Assembly (NCBI GenBank): GCA_030544235.1
Contig: CM060464.1
Coordinates: forward strand, 36,705,602 to 36,769,601
DNA: 64,000 bases
Direction: 5' to 3'
Origin: Lepturacanthus savala
Lineage: Eukaryota > Chordata > Actinopteri > Scombriformes > Trichiuridae
Shown here: one piece after another, positions 46,640-57,260 of the stretch
How positions within the stretch are numbered: position 1 is the first letter of the stretch
How the letters are laid out: each line of letters opens with the position of its first letter
Notes under the pieces: generated by a model
What the model was told of the DNA's origin: nothing
What the model saw: the letters and a program-made list of their open reading frames with translations, nothing else
Database searches by the model: none
Program-made: the position numbers and the translations under genes

Positions 46640-46773
46640 CCCTCTATTGCATGAAATCTGACTTAGACACGGTAAAAACATGTTTGGGATGTTTTTATTA
46701 CTTAAAATGGGCTAAATAATATATATATATAATATAATAATATATATATTATTATATATAATATAATATATAT

Positions 46774-46804
<31 letters not shown>

Positions 46805-46805
46805 A

Positions 46806-46844
<39 letters not shown>

Positions 46845-47656
46845 GTGGGTCAGTGACAAAACTGCTAACTTCCTAAAAACTTGGTACCAGTTTAACTCCT
46901 TTAAAAATACGATAGTTTTAAAAATGCTATCAACAAGCTTTATATTCTAGCTTGATTATATATTTAAAATTTATCATTCTTTTTGCAAAACACAATATAG
47001 CATTTTAATATAAAATCAAAGTCAAAAATAGCACAAAATCGTGATTTTTGTATAAAAAATGGTACAAATGGACTTTTAAATAACAAGAAACCAACATGAA
47101 CACAAACTGTCCATTTACCTGATGAATGATTTTATAAACTGTACTTTAAGAAGTTCTTGACTTTCTCATCTTGTCAAACATTATTAGTCACTGACCCATA
47201 TCAGAAAAGTAGTAAACATAGTCTCAGGATAGTTTGATGCTCTGTAAGTCAGTGGTCAAGTCAACTCCACGAGGAATTTTAGATATATTTGCTTATTGTT
47301 GCCATGTGGCAACATATCTATTTTAGTATATTAGAAAAAAAAACATATTTGTATCTTATAACAAAACTGAATTAAAATAAATAATAATAATAATCATAAC
47401 AATAAAGTTTACCTACCCTAGATGATGAGTTCATTATATTTATTTGGTGAACATTTTCCAAAATTCTAAATAAAAGTCAACCTTCAGTCATCAGTGATGC
47501 TCATAAATGACCTCATAAATTGTATGTCCTTCAAAATAAAAGCCCTCCTTTCACACCTAACTGTAAAAACATAGATTTTATATCACAGCTTTTTAGAAAA
47601 ATCAAGATAAAGTGATTGTTTCCATATGGAAACACTATGAGAAGTGTTATAGAGGG
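46640..47656. mobile_element. Non-autonomous piggyBac-type element
   Basis: Begins CCCTCTATTGCATG and ends ATAGAGGG, i.e. terminal inverted repeats CCCTCTAT on both sides. It is flanked on each side by TTAA (46636-46639 and 47657-47660). CCCT ends with TTAA duplications are the mark of piggyBac elements. There is no transposase frame. The interior has an AT-palindrome tract at 46717-46843, and a segment at 46941-47105 related to repeats at 16339-16462 and 42585-42712. The sentence-like GTCAGTGAC motif occurs twice (46850, 47190). Confidence 0.8.
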
Positions 47657-47660
47657 TTAA

Positions 47661-48855
47661 ATGCTGCAGCTGGAGGAGATGAAGAAGTAACAGAAGCAGG
47701 AGCCAGTGAAGCGTTTGTTAAGGTGATTGTTTGACCTCTGGCCCTCTGTGACCTCTGACCCTGCCGCCTGCTGACGGCCTCATTTCTGCTGCCTGTTCAG
47801 ACTTTGAAAGCGGTGGAGCTTTTATGTTCCTCTGTTACTCTGGTTTTATTAATTCACACGCACCTAACATACAAATGACAAGCCGTTTCTTCTCATATTT
47901 ACTCACTGCCAACACGGAGAAATAATCCTACTTGTTCCTACAAGATGCTTTTTTTTATTCACAAAGTTTCTGGAAATAAACAAGTTCAGTTGTGTAGAGA
48001 AAAATAAATAAAATCCAATATCTCATTCTGGTGTATTGTGATTATTTCACGCATGAGTCTCAGATTTGTCACTAAAAGTATTAACTAAAGTATTAAGTAT
48101 GTAAAAATACAGATTTCAAGTAAAAGTCCTGCATTCATACGACTACTTAAATATTATCACACAAATATTAGCACTTGATTTGCATAAAATGGAGTATTGC
48201 GTCTGAAGAGTCATTAAAGCTTTAAAACAAATGAATTACTATCTATCGTAAAATTGATATAAATACGTTTTATTTTGTGTTTTATTGCTCTGTATGTTAT
48301 GATTAAAAGCTATATGCTGATTCTTAAAACTGTTTTGATGTGACTGAATGGTGCACTTACAGAATATGTGGGACAAGCCTTAGACAAAAGATGTAAAAAT
48401 ATATATTACAACATATGATTTATTTCAGGCTTCTGGTGAACTATTTTTTATTTTATTTCAGTTTTGCTTGTTTTTTTTTTTTGTTTTTCTTTGTGTTGTG
48501 TCGCCTACAAACCAAGTAAGGAATATATTCAGTTATTGATCGTGGTGTTTTATGAGCCTGTAAAGGACTAGACACAGAGTAAATATTCATTCATTCATTG
48601 GAGTGAAATAACTAAAATATCAAGTTACAGGATGTTGTTCCGTCTCTTTAGCTTGTGATTAAATGACAATACACCAGTTGATGATAGATTTGAAGTCAGA
48701 TTCCTCAGATCTATTCATTTAAACAGGAATTAATAAAACAAAAATTATCTCAATATCAGTGAATGAGATCAGGAAAAACTCTAGAAAACACTGATCTAGA
48801 AAACACATGGAATAGATAATTGTTACCAGGTGAGTTCAGGTGATTCAGTCTCGAT
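47661..48855. other. No gene seen
   Basis: AT-rich, with a dispersed fragment near 48060-48140 (TACTTAAGTA-style repeat). Confidence 0.4.
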
Positions 48856-48863
48856 ATAATCGG

Positions 48864-49520
48864 TAGGGGTGTGACCAGATCTCGTCACACGAGATCTCGC
48901 GAGATGTGATTTGATGAGATTGTTCGTCGCGTTAAAATTCTGTCTCGTGAGATTTATCCAGCAAGCAGCCAGAATGACTGAAAACACAGGTATTACTATT
49001 GACGACGCCCCCGCTGCTTTTAAATCGTTTGTTTGGCAGCATTTTGGGTTCCCAGCAGAAATGATAAATGGTAAGAGAGTGACTGATAAGACACGGACAA
49101 TATGCAGACACTGTATGCAAACAATGCTGTACAGCACGGCGAATAGGAGCACAATGCAGAGACATTTACAGCACTACCACAGCTCAGTACTCACATCAAC
49201 AACTGCTGCTGACAGAGAAGAACTTTTTGTTTTGCACATATTGTTTGCACTTGAAAAAAGGACAAATGTATAATTTTTTTCTATATATTTTAATTTTTAT
49301 AACATTTTATTTTAGTTTCTATTTCTAGAGGAAGAAGTTCATTAAAAGGAAGAAGTTCATTAAAAGTTAACGCTTTAACAAGTTAACGAGTTATAAAATC
49401 CATGTGCAACTCAGTTAAATAAAAGTCTGTTGTCCAGGCATTCATATAATTTGTAATTTAGTTTTCTTAAAATCTCGTCTCGTCTCGATTTTGTGAGCTG
49501 AGAATCTCGTCACACCCCTA
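48864..49520 (+). mobile_element. hAT deletion derivative with perfect 8-bp target duplication
   Basis: Starts TAGGGGTGTGACCAGATCTC and ends CGTCACACCCCTA. The inverted ends match over TAGGGGTGTGAC plus GAGAT with one difference. The flank ATAATCGG occurs at 48856-48863 and 49521-49528, a perfect 8-bp duplication, the hAT signature. The left subterminal zone is full of CGAGATCTCG-type palindromes. The interior keeps the BED-finger exon but has no catalytic domain, so it needs a transposase supplied elsewhere. The intact ends and identical duplications suggest a fairly recent insertion. Confidence 0.92.
48974..49273 (+). CDS. Stand-alone BED zinc-finger protein of a hAT element
   Basis: From ATG 48974 (MTENTG) the frame is open for 99 codons to a stop at 49271-49273. 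It carries AAFKSFVWQHFGF, matching the aromatic start of BED fingers, then TICRHCMQTMLYSTANRSTM and HLQHYHSS, giving C-x2-C and H-x3/4-H zinc ligands. In full-length hAT transposases this finger binds the element ends and is followed by the catalytic domain, which is missing here. The last 20 or so residues after the finger have no match. The upstream extension of the frame to 48911 is element-terminal sequence and probably untranslated. It could encode a DNA-binding protein without transposase activity. Expression is unproven. Confidence 0.6.
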   Translation: MTENTGITIDDAPAAFKSFVWQHFGFPAEMINGKRVTDKTRTICRHCMQTMLYSTANRSTMQRHLQHYHSSVLTSTTAADREELFVLHILFALEKRTNV

Positions 49521-49723
49521 ATAATCGGTGATGTTTTATTCAGTCGTCTCCTCATCCTCAGTCTCAGCAGCGTCGGGTGTGATGTCACAATACCTCAGCA
49601 ATACCTCAGGACCTGTTAACACAAGCCTCACAATCCACAAACCTGACAACCACATTCGCTTTTCACTGAAGCAAATTATCGCTGGTAAAGCACAGAGCCT
49701 CAGGTTATAATTATAGTTTCTGT

Positions 49724-49724
49724 A

Positions 49725-49778
<54 letters not shown>
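49724..49778. repeat. (GT)n microsatellite
   Basis: About 26 GT units. Confidence 0.97.
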
Positions 49779-49779
<1 letters not shown>

Positions 49780-49922
49780 ACTGAAACCTGTACAGGTGTC
49801 ATTAATCCTACAGTGTGGCTGCAGCGCAGCAGGAAGCAGCGCCCACTGCTGCTGCTCAGCAAACAGGTTTAATAAATGTAATAAGTACTTATGTTTAACA
49901 GCAAACGGCTGGGCGTCACGCT

Positions 49923-49994
49923 GAGGACATAACGAGCTGGGAGGACATAACGAGCTGGGAGGACATAACGAGCTGGGAGGACATAACGAGCTGG
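49923..49994 (+). repeat. Four perfect copies of an 18-bp unit
   Basis: GAGGACATAACGAGCTGG repeated four times without a mismatch. As codons it reads EDITSW four times. The frame is open from about 49880 to 50125 without an ATG, with an acceptor-like TTAACAG before and a donor-like CAG|GTATTT at 50087. Probably chance, but it is noted. Confidence 0.9.
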
Positions 49995-50284
49995 GAGTTA
50001 ACGGGTGACGTTCCCTCCACTGCCAGGTTCAAACTGTCATCAGGGAAACGCCGCCATCCTCAGAGCAGCTCCACCAAACACAGCAGGTATTTCAAATGTC
50101 AGACCAGTGTCCATCGTCATTTTTAATTGTGGTTCCCTCAGATTGTGTTTTATAAAAGTGAATAGTCAACCTCTATAAAACATCTCAACAACTGCTCACA
50201 TCAAACCGAAACTGGCCTCAGACCCTCAGGTGAAATTACATTAAATTTATTGTGAATATTCATTGGAGCCTGAGTTGCCTGCAG

Positions 50285-50414
<130 letters not shown>

Positions 50415-51471
50415 TATATAGCCTTCTGATTAACTCATCATCTTTCATGTCCACATTCAGGACAATCTGAAGGTTTAGAGTGGAACATTTAGCAGTATCT
50501 AGCAGGTCAGATTTGAATTAAATATAATATTAATATGTTTTAATTTGTATATAATTCAGTCAAAATATAAACTGTTGTGGTTTTATGGCCTTAGATTGAG
50601 CTGTTTTCTATCTACATGTGGACCAGGTTTCTACAGGAGCCCGGAGCAGACAAACCAAAGACACTAAAAACCAAGTTTTGTATTTTAACCACAGCTCCCA
50701 TAGTTTCTTCACACATTGAGGTTCTCAGTTCATCACAATCCACAAGGTTCATCACATCTAGAAGATGCCAGAAACTACACCACAGTCCTGCTCCCCAGAG
50801 GATGAACCAGTTGATTTCCTCACCACCTCTTCTCCATCATCACATTCAGAACAATAATGATGATGATGATCATCAATGATTAGTCCAATTGATGTCTTCA
50901 AACATCTTCCTTTGTTTGACTAACACTCCAAAACCTTAGTTTACAACAATATTAAATATAGAAAAGGAGCAAAATCTCAGGTTGGAGAAGCTGAATAAAG
51001 AGAATGTTTGATTTGTTTGCTGGATTTATTATCTTTTGTTTTGTTATATGTTTAACTTCCTGATTGTGAGCACTTGTTTGATGTAAGATTTACATGATGC
51101 AACTTTGTTGACAGGTGTTCAAGTCTTTATTTTTTTAAAGAATATCGGAAAAGAGAAATATACTTGTGTCCGTCCTGTGAGAATTAAAGGATGTGGAAGG
51201 GAATTTCTGTTCATGGTCTACTACTGACAACAGCATGAATACATCAGACATGTTTGGACAGTTGGCTTTGGCCGATTCATGTAAGATTTCATTCGATTCT
51301 GGAATTCGTCAGTGTCGGTTACCTCGAATGATTTTGTCCCCTCGTGAACCCAAAGTTCAAACATGTTTTAACGTTGCAGAGGAAGAAAAAAAGAAAAAAA
51401 TGAAAAGTCTTGTGTTTTCAAACTCGGCACCGTCGGTGATGCACAAGAGTACAGGGTTCCTGCAGCGTAGC

Positions 51472-51685
51472 AGCAGACGCCGTGGCAACAGACGCTGTGG
51501 CAACAGACGCTGTGGCAACAGACGCCGTGACAACAGATGCTGTGACAACAGATGCCGTTGTGACAGACGCTGTGGCGACAGACGCTGTTGCGACAGACAC
51601 CGTGGCGACAGACGCCATGGCAACACACACTGTGACAACTGACGCCGTGACAACCGACGCTGTGGCAGCAGACGCTATGGCGACG
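51472..51685 (+). repeat. 15-bp GC-rich minisatellite, about 14 copies
   Basis: Degenerate unit GACGC(T/C)GTGGCAACA. Since 15 is a multiple of three, several frames are open (ATDAV, RRCGNR, SVCRHG repeats), but none shows a start, domain or neighbouring exon that supports translation. It sits about 850 bp beyond the protocadherin stop codon. Confidence 0.9.
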
Positions 51686-52532
51686 TTTCTCTGTACATGC
51701 GAAGGTTTTCAGTCCATCAGTCAGAAGTTACATGAAGATCTGCAGACAGCACGACAGCCACGGATCCACAGTTACAGCTACAGCAGTTTCCTCTGTCAGG
51801 TTTGTATTTACAACTCTGTACACTGGAAAAAACCACATCTTCACCGCAAAACGAAAAAAAATTGACGGAACTGAAAAAGTTCTCTACTTCTGGAGAGTTT
51901 GGAAAAACAGCTGCGTCTCTGCAAATGTCTCACAACAAACTGTTCCTGATAAAAACGAGTCGATTTGACGCAACTCGGCTCGAAAAATGTATTTCCTGGA
52001 GTCCTGGAGTCCACAGAGAAAGAATGAAACTAATGAAAAAACACAAACGAATCCAAACAGTCTGAGGATAGATAACATTACACAGTATACTTAAGTAGGA
52101 TTTACAAGAAGTTCTTCCCCTTCTACCCCTGAAGGTGTTTTTTTTTCTTTTCTTTTTCGGTTCCAACACAGCAACAAAGCTTAAAGCACGAAAATCCAAC
52201 TCAAATACGTGAGGAGCTAAATAGTTTCCCATTAAATTATCACAACGATGTGGTGTACTTTACATTCCGTCCACGGCAGCGGGAGCCATGTGTTTTCTTC
52301 AATTGATTTTAATTAATTCTATTTTACATTTGATTGGTTTCTAAAAGAGGAGGCGGCGGCGGTGGGCGAGGGGGGCAGGGTCTAAAGCCTTGTACGGTGG
52401 ATGCAGTTATAAAAAGGGAGGAGGGGGTGCTGTGGAACAGCGAGTAACTAGGCACAGGGGTAAGTGATGGGGTGGGGGGGTGAGCAGCGTTGGGGGTGAT
52501 GGGAGGTGAAGTGCTGATGGCGAGCTGCCTCC
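51686..52532 (-). other. Downstream of the protocadherin stop; probable 3' UTR
   Basis: On the minus strand the sequence after the stop is C-rich (rc of GGGTGATGGGGTGGGGGGG-type) and then T/A-rich. A variant poly(A) signal ATTAAA is present as rc at 52308-52313. No AATAAA was seen nearby on this strand. The end of the transcript is not determined. Confidence 0.4.
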
Positions 52533-52981
52533 TCACAGGTAGATCTCCCTCTTGGAGGTCTGGCCGGTCGGGGTGGTGGCTGAGTGGAACTCCACGGCCT
52601 GGCTCAGCGGGATCTCCTCCAGACCACAGTCTTTACTGGACGGGTCGCCACCCGCCTGGTAGGCACTGCTGTAGGGCGTCATGAACCGCATGTTGGCCAC
52701 TTTGGAGCCACCGCCGCCGCTGTTGCTGCTGCCGCCTCCGCTGCTGCAGGTCCCGCGCTCCTCTGTGGTCAGAGGCTTGGGGCTGCCGTTGGCCATCAGC
52801 TGCTCCTGTCCATCCATCTCCTGGTAAGGCACGAACGTGGAGAGCTTCGGGGCGTTGTTCTTGGACAGCTTGTGATTGGGGGAAGGCTCACCGGGCATCC
52901 AGCAGGAGTCGGAGTGGCCGAACTCGGTACACTCATGGGTGCAGTTACCGGTCATCGCTACGTCAGGGAGAGGTCGGAGGT
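52533..52981 (-). CDS. pcdh1: Delta-1 protocadherin, last coding exon (protocadherin-1 type)
   Basis: Minus strand. A pyrimidine-rich acceptor CTCTGTCCCCTGCAG precedes the exon start at 52981, and the frame is phase 1 (the Asp codon is split). It encodes 148 full codons: LRPLPDVAMTGNCTHECTEF, GHSDSCWMPGEPSPN, PKLSTFVPYQEMDGQEQL, a Gly/Ser linker, then LEEIPLSQAVEFHSATTPTG and the terminus QTSKREIYL followed by TGA at 52533-52535. This is the distal cytoplasmic tail of delta-1 protocadherins, homophilic neural and epithelial adhesion proteins. KLSTFVPYQ and the KREIYL end fit protocadherin-1 best, with pcdh7 the main alternative. The ectodomain and transmembrane exons lie to the right, beyond the window. 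The ATG at 53006 is intronic and not the start. Confidence 0.85.
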
Positions 52982-53899
52982 CTGCAGGGGACAGAGGAGG
53001 AGACACAAGTCAGAATAAAGGGTTTTATATCAAAAACATTCTCTCAGATATGTGGAGCCTCCATAACATGATCAATGAATGTGATGAAGTTGGTCAAAGT
53101 GTCTGATGGTGAATTGATGGATAAACACATGTTAAAACATTTAAACACAGACGACCAGGACATAACAGAGAGAGAACGACCAACACACACGTTACTTTAC
53201 AGAGAATTCATCAAGCTGAACAGATCACAGCTGACAGGAAGTCAAGCTACAAACAGAAAATAAAACTAAAAAAAAAAACTAAACTTGGGGTGCATTTGAA
53301 ACCTTAGCATCACTGCGACTAACCAGTAACTACTACCCCAACACCACAGTAGTAGAGTCTATGTAGGAAGTTAGCCAGTAGAAGGAACAATTCTGACGTA
53401 CTACAGCAGCCATCTTGGCCGTACTACAGCAGCCATCTTGGCTGTCCTTTGCACCCAGATGTTCAAAGAACTACAGCACCACCAGGAAACGTTCTTCTGA
53501 TGTAGAGACACAAACAGAACTTGTATATTTGGTTAAACTCTACAATAGAGAATATGAGACCTGTTGATATGAAACAAACCCTAATATACAAGGTCATCAC
53601 TAAATAAATATCTGATATGATCAATATTATCATGATTATGGGAAAATATATACATGTAAATGGGGAAATAAATAAAGACCTTCAATAATATGTTTTAAAA
53701 ACAAAATAAAAATCTTTTATTGCTCTATTATTCTTAGCTGAAAAATACCTTTTTAACAATTTAAAAAATGTTAATGCTTAACTGAATAGAAAGTTAACGT
53801 GTGATGTGGTTGAAATGTGAATGATATGGTTGCACAAGACTGTCTGTATTAATTAGTTATTATTTAATTCATTTATTTTATTATTTTATTTCCAAATGT
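52982..53899 (-). other. Protocadherin intron, proximal part
   Basis: Intronic sequence upstream of the last exon. Holds a tandem duplication of GTACTACAGCAGCCATCTTGG near 53396-53440, each copy with a CCAAGATGGC (rc) YY1-like core. Otherwise AT-rich. The exon upstream is not in the window, so the intron exceeds 11 kb. Confidence 0.5.
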
Positions 53900-53907
53900 G
53901 TCTAAAT

Positions 53908-54598
53908 TAGTGCTGTCATTTTAACACGTTAATGTTCGATTAATTAATTACGCCGCAATTTAATGCGTTAAAAAAATTAACGCAATTAATTATGAGTATT
54001 AACGGTGGCAAAGCCAGGAGTGAAAGTGAACTACATTCCGTTAAAAGATTCACGACCGGAACGGCGTTCCGTTAAAAAAGGAGAAGCTCCCTGTCAAAAT
54101 CCCATGTTAAATAAATAAAACGATGCACTAAAGTCACATTAGTTACATTATCTGAGTGCTGGAACAATTCCAGTGGCTCGTTGGCTCAGTGGCAAGTCTG
54201 AATGCGTCTCTGGTTGCTAAGCAACGCGAAGCGTTTCTGATTGGCTGATGGACACGTGGTCACCAATTGCTATATTGAGCTTAAGTGCCTATTTGAGATA
54301 GCCTTATTTTATTTCATAATTTTATTTATTTAACTGAATCGCTGTATTTGTTTTACATTTCTGAATAATGCACCTGCTCTAACTGGTTTAATGTGCTGGA
54401 CCTTTACTTTTGGATGTAATTCATGAAGCACAGTTCACCAATAAAACATTATTCTTACTGTATTCAATTGATTAGTCATGCACTACAATTTATTAATATC
54501 CTAGAATTCATTTTTTTTTTTCATCAGGAGACCTTTAGCAGATATGACATTAAAATGTGATTAATTCAATTAATTTTTTTAATCGACTGACAGCACTA
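53908..54598. mobile_element. hAT-type MITE with perfect 8-bp target duplication
   Basis: Begins TAGTGCTGTCATTTTAACAC and ends GACTGACAGCACTA. The terminal inverted repeat TAGTGCTGTCA is exact over 11 bases. GTCTAAAT occurs at 53900-53907 and again at 54599-54606. No open frame. The interior has duplicated ACGGCGTTCCGTTAAAA and CCGTTAAAAGATT segments and TTAATTAA-rich ends. Inserted in the protocadherin intron. Confidence 0.92.
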
Positions 54599-54624
54599 GT
54601 CTAAATACAAGTGTATAAATAAAT

Positions 54625-54925
54625 ACAGTCAGTCAGTCACCTTCTATACCTGCTTATTCCTCATTAGAGTCACATGGTCTGCTGGAGCCAATCCCAGCGC
54701 CTTACGGCGAGAGGCAGGGATACACCCCAGATGGTTGCCAGCCAATCGTGGGGCACACACACCATTCACTCACACACTCACGGCAATTTAGAGTTGCCAA
54801 TTAACCTGAGCATGTTTTTGGACTGTGGGAGGAAGCTGGAGAACCTGGAGAAAACCCACTAGACACAAGAGAGAACATGCAAACTCCACACAGAAAGGTC
54901 CCAGACCCAGGACCAAGGAGGTTAT
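54625..54925 (+). repeat. LINE-tail-like dispersed repeat
   Basis: Same family as 35866-36225, closely similar from ACCTTCTATACCTGCTTATT to CCCAGACCCAGGACCAAGGA. Lies 19 bases beyond the MITE target duplication. Confidence 0.85.
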
Positions 54926-55825
54926 TTAGGTCGCCCTAAATAAATGCATACTTTTTATTTATTTTTCTATTTATTTATATCCATTTATTAGTAAGATGAT
55001 AGTCTTAATGTTCATTTTTCCTTTTGTCTTGCTCAACTTTATGTTTATGTAAGAAGACAAAGTGGAGATTCTTACTAGAATTTGTAACCGTATTGTTCAA
55101 TAAAGTTAAAAAGATTTTAAAAATGTACACTTATAGTAAGAGAGACCACAGGAAAAAAAACAGCTGAGAATAATTTGTCACTGGTGCAGAAAACAGGAGA
55201 AAGTTGGACAAAAGTTCAACTGTCAGAATCAATAGTCAACTCTTCTATATAGTGTATCATCTATATGATGAATCCTGGTGATGAAGTCAGTGATTCTGTG
55301 AGTGAGTAGAAGAACTCACCACAACAAACCAAACAGCCTGAAACACTCAAACAGCTTCGACTTCCAGCAGAGTCTCAGGTCTGGAATGAACAGGCTGCTG
55401 CTGCTCAAATTGTTTTCTGCTAAATGAAATAACCACAACTCTGCATGATGGTTGAGCCCATCACTGATTTTACTGCTGTTTTTACTTAGTTTGGAATCAG
55501 AGTGAAACACTGTGCAGCGTTTACCGACTGCATGAAGCTGAGAAATCAATTCTGTTTTTACAAATAAATCTTTCCCTTTTCATGAGATATGAGATGAAAC
55601 TGTTTTCATTCATAACAAACTACAAGTAAATTTAAATTTACATGATAAAGTCCAATATTTTCTCTCTTTTTATCTCAACTACTGAGACTAATATCTGACT
55701 GTTAAACTGCTCCATGTTCATTTTTTCACCAGATGACGTTTTAAACTGTGTTTTCTGCAGATAGAACAGTGGGTTTAACAAGAGCAAAACCTGAGAGAGA
55801 ATTAATAACAATTTATATGTATTAT

Positions 55826-55944
<119 letters not shown>

Positions 55945-56932
55945 TATGTTTTCATGACTATTTCCATTATAGATTCTCACTGAAGGCATCAAAACTATGA
56001 ATGAACACATGTTCATGGTGTTATGTACTTAACAAAAAAAGGTGAAATAACTGAAAACATGTTTTATATTCTATGTTCTATATTTTATGTGCTCTTCTAA
56101 ATAGCCACCCTTTGATCTGATTGATAAAGCAAGAAATTCCACTAATGAACCCTGATAAGACACAACTATGAAGGGAAAACCATTTCAGGTGATGACCTGA
56201 AATCGTAGTTCATCAAGAGAATGACAAGAGTGTGTAAAGTAGTAATCAGAGACAAGGGAACTTTAAAGTTCTCAAGTGAAGTTAATAATGAATCAGTGGA
56301 AACAGAGACTGAAGGACACAGGAAACGAGCCTGAAAACCAAAACTAGGAGCTGAAGAGGCTGAATCCGTGATGTTGATTTGTCAATACCAGTGTTGATGA
56401 GAAAATATCCTGAGTGCAGCTTTAATTCAATTCCTCTATAATGTGATTGTAAGATCTTTGGGGTTATTGTATTTTCATGCTTTTTGGTTCTAAAAAAGGG
56501 CAGATGGATTCCTGTCTTGTGGGATTTTTTCACTGCCCCAGTGTTCATATTTTCCTGTCATTTATATTTTTTTCTTTACTTATTAATGGTGAAATATTGC
56601 TGTTTTGTCAGTATTTTTATTTTAGAATTATGCCACATTGGTGAAGATGATATGCCAAATTGTAATAATGTATTATATTCTTGTTTCTATAATTTCTTGA
56701 ATTGTGTTATTTGTTGTGTATTTCCTTGTGTTTGATGGCTGGCTGCAGAGTTAAAGTGGACGCTTCATACATGTGAATCAGCAGAGACAGATGAAGCTTC
56801 ACACTGTTTGTGTTGTGTAAAGGTTATGTGTGTTTGTTGCTTTTGTTCCCTGAAAAACAACAATAAAAGTTCAGCTGCATTCATGCAGACAGGAAGAGAA
56901 GATGCTGATTAAAACAGTCATCATCCCTTTAT

Positions 56933-56933
<1 letters not shown>

Positions 56934-56996
<63 letters not shown>
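56934..56996. repeat. (AC)n microsatellite
   Basis: About 31 AC units. Confidence 0.98.
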
Positions 56997-56998
<2 letters not shown>

Positions 56999-57059
56999 TT
57001 CTCCATTTGAATGAAATTAATTAAAGCTCAGTGTGTATTTTTAAAGTCACTAATAGTTC

Positions 57060-57260
57060 ACAAAATGCCAGGAATGATGGTTAATTTGCTGCTGGAATAA
57101 GACAAACAACGTCTGAAGCGGAGGGTGCTGAGCGTGACACAGGATCAGCTGATTTAAAGAACATGCTCAGGTTCGTTAAAACCTTAATTACGTTGCACAA
57201 ACAGCCAATTAAGGCAAAAATAACAGCACTGTAACTGCTTCTTTTACCTACAACAAATGA
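57060..57260. promoter_or_regulatory. Candidate conserved intronic segment
   Basis: Repeat-free, with paired homeodomain-type cores (TTAATTACG, CCAATTAAGG) spaced about 25 bases apart. Position in the protocadherin intron makes an enhancer thinkable. No conservation data. Confidence 0.25.

Noticed and set aside
50616..50879. Frame of 87 codons ending NNNDDDDHQ
   Set aside because: Short, no homology recognised, ends in a simple repeat.
51357..51865. Frames with ATDAV, CRHSVC or RRCGNR repeats
   Set aside because: Caused by the 15-bp minisatellite. Several frames and both strands are open equally.
52982..53006. ATG at 53006 as the start of a 157-residue protocadherin-tail protein
   Set aside because: It lies in the pyrimidine-rich intron end. 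The consensus acceptor at 52982 and family knowledge place the exon start at 52981.
52584..53018. Plus-strand frame of 144 codons opposite the protocadherin exon
   Set aside because: Shadow of the minus-strand coding exon, without any family match.
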